From the NCBI GenBank assembly GCA_013153335.1, contig JAADEP010000048.1:1-13828 (forward strand): DNA of 13,828 nt, read 5' to 3'. The DNA is from Chloroflexota bacterium (GTDB lineage Bacteria; Chloroflexota; Anaerolineae; Anaerolineales; DRMV01). Below, piece by piece: positions 13,684-13,828 of this stretch. The notes below the pieces were generated by a model. The model saw only the letters and a program-made list of their open reading frames with translations, ran no database searches and had not been told where the DNA came from. Each line of letters begins with the position of its first letter. Position 1 is the stretch's first letter. Made by a program: the position numbers and the translations under genes.

Positions 13684-13828
13684 TTACGGTCGACTGTGCG
13701 AACCGCTACGGTGTGAGGAGTGCCCTTGGAAAGGCACCGGTGTTGCCGTACCCATCCAGGTTCCCAGGTTCGTTTGCGGTTCAAAGGTGCCCATCGCACC
13801 GTTGTCGTAGGGTTGTTCGAAGAGCGCC
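13684..13828 (-). CDS. C-terminal end of an unidentified leftward gene (partial)
   Basis: A minus-strand frame enters from the right edge and ends at TAA (13686-13684), 27 bases before the minus-strand terminator. It encodes about 47 residues, starting ALFEQPYDNGAMGTFEPQTN and ending in a Ser/His/Arg-rich tail. The composition looks protein-like, and a leftward gene is expected here because of the terminator. I do not recognise the family. A second minus frame is also open across this stretch (ending TAG near 13674) but reads less like a protein. The right boundary is the window edge, and the gene continues beyond it. Confidence 0.5.
   Translation of the reverse strand, partial: ALFEQPYDNGAMGTFEPQTNLGTWMGTATPVPFQGHSSHRSGSHSRP

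Noticed and set aside
13674..13828. Alternative minus-strand frame at the right edge ending at TAG
   Set aside because: It is also open, but its residue composition (Arg/Trp/Thr-rich) and codon third positions look less like coding sequence than the frame ending at 13684.

Overview
The window is a GC-rich bacterial chromosome segment with bacterial rRNA genes at the left edge. The gene content points to the phylum Chloroflexota, probably an Anaerolineae-like and possibly thermophilic lineage. The clues are exported proteins tethered by Thr/Pro-rich linkers, a SerRS with the motif-2 form CFRREKMSAGKDVRG, an R3H/SpoIIIAA-like ATPase, and a very long solute-binding lipoprotein of a kind I associate with that phylum. 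The assignment is an inference from protein style; no phylogeny was run.

Layout. Positions 1-~307 are the 3' end of 23S rRNA, followed by a short spacer without tRNA, 5S rRNA (389-512) and a strong intrinsic terminator (568-594). Then comes a + strand gene for an R3H-domain AAA ATPase (665-2284) with its own terminator. A minus-strand unit follows, transcribed hisH -> hisA -> yifB (5319 down to 2349): two histidine-biosynthesis enzymes, translationally coupled through a TGATG overlap, and a YifB/ComM-type AAA+ ATPase. A divergent intergenic region (5320-5617) carries a good sigma70-like promoter for the rightward genes and an extended -10 candidate for hisH.

The + strand cluster 5618-10887 reads: zinc-finger-less J-domain chaperone, HtrA-type serine protease, PpiC/SurA-like foldase lipoprotein, a Thr/Pro-tethered protein of unknown function, and serS. 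It ends at a clear terminator (10909-10939). The first three suggest a protein-quality-control operon acting in the cytoplasm (DnaJ) and at the outer face of the membrane (HtrA, PpiC). A hairpin plus T-tract that includes the dnaJ stop codon sits directly against the htrA ribosome binding site and may tune readthrough. The foldase appears to lack the two histidines usual in parvulin active sites.

A separate transcription unit (promoter 10946-10974) encodes an 855-residue lipoprotein of the family-5 (peptide/nickel) solute-binding type. Its two sequence halves are in the opposite order from canonical DppA/OppA proteins, which looks like a circular permutation, and it carries an extra C-terminal beta-domain. 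No permease or ATPase genes are visible next to it. At the right edge a minus-strand terminator (13613-13657) and an open frame show the 3' end of another leftward gene.

Most of the window is recognisable housekeeping and envelope content. I see no phage, CRISPR, IS element or defence system. The strongest unusual signal is the permuted binding protein. Next come the dnaJ/htrA intercistronic hairpin, the degenerate parvulin, and the unknown tethered protein.
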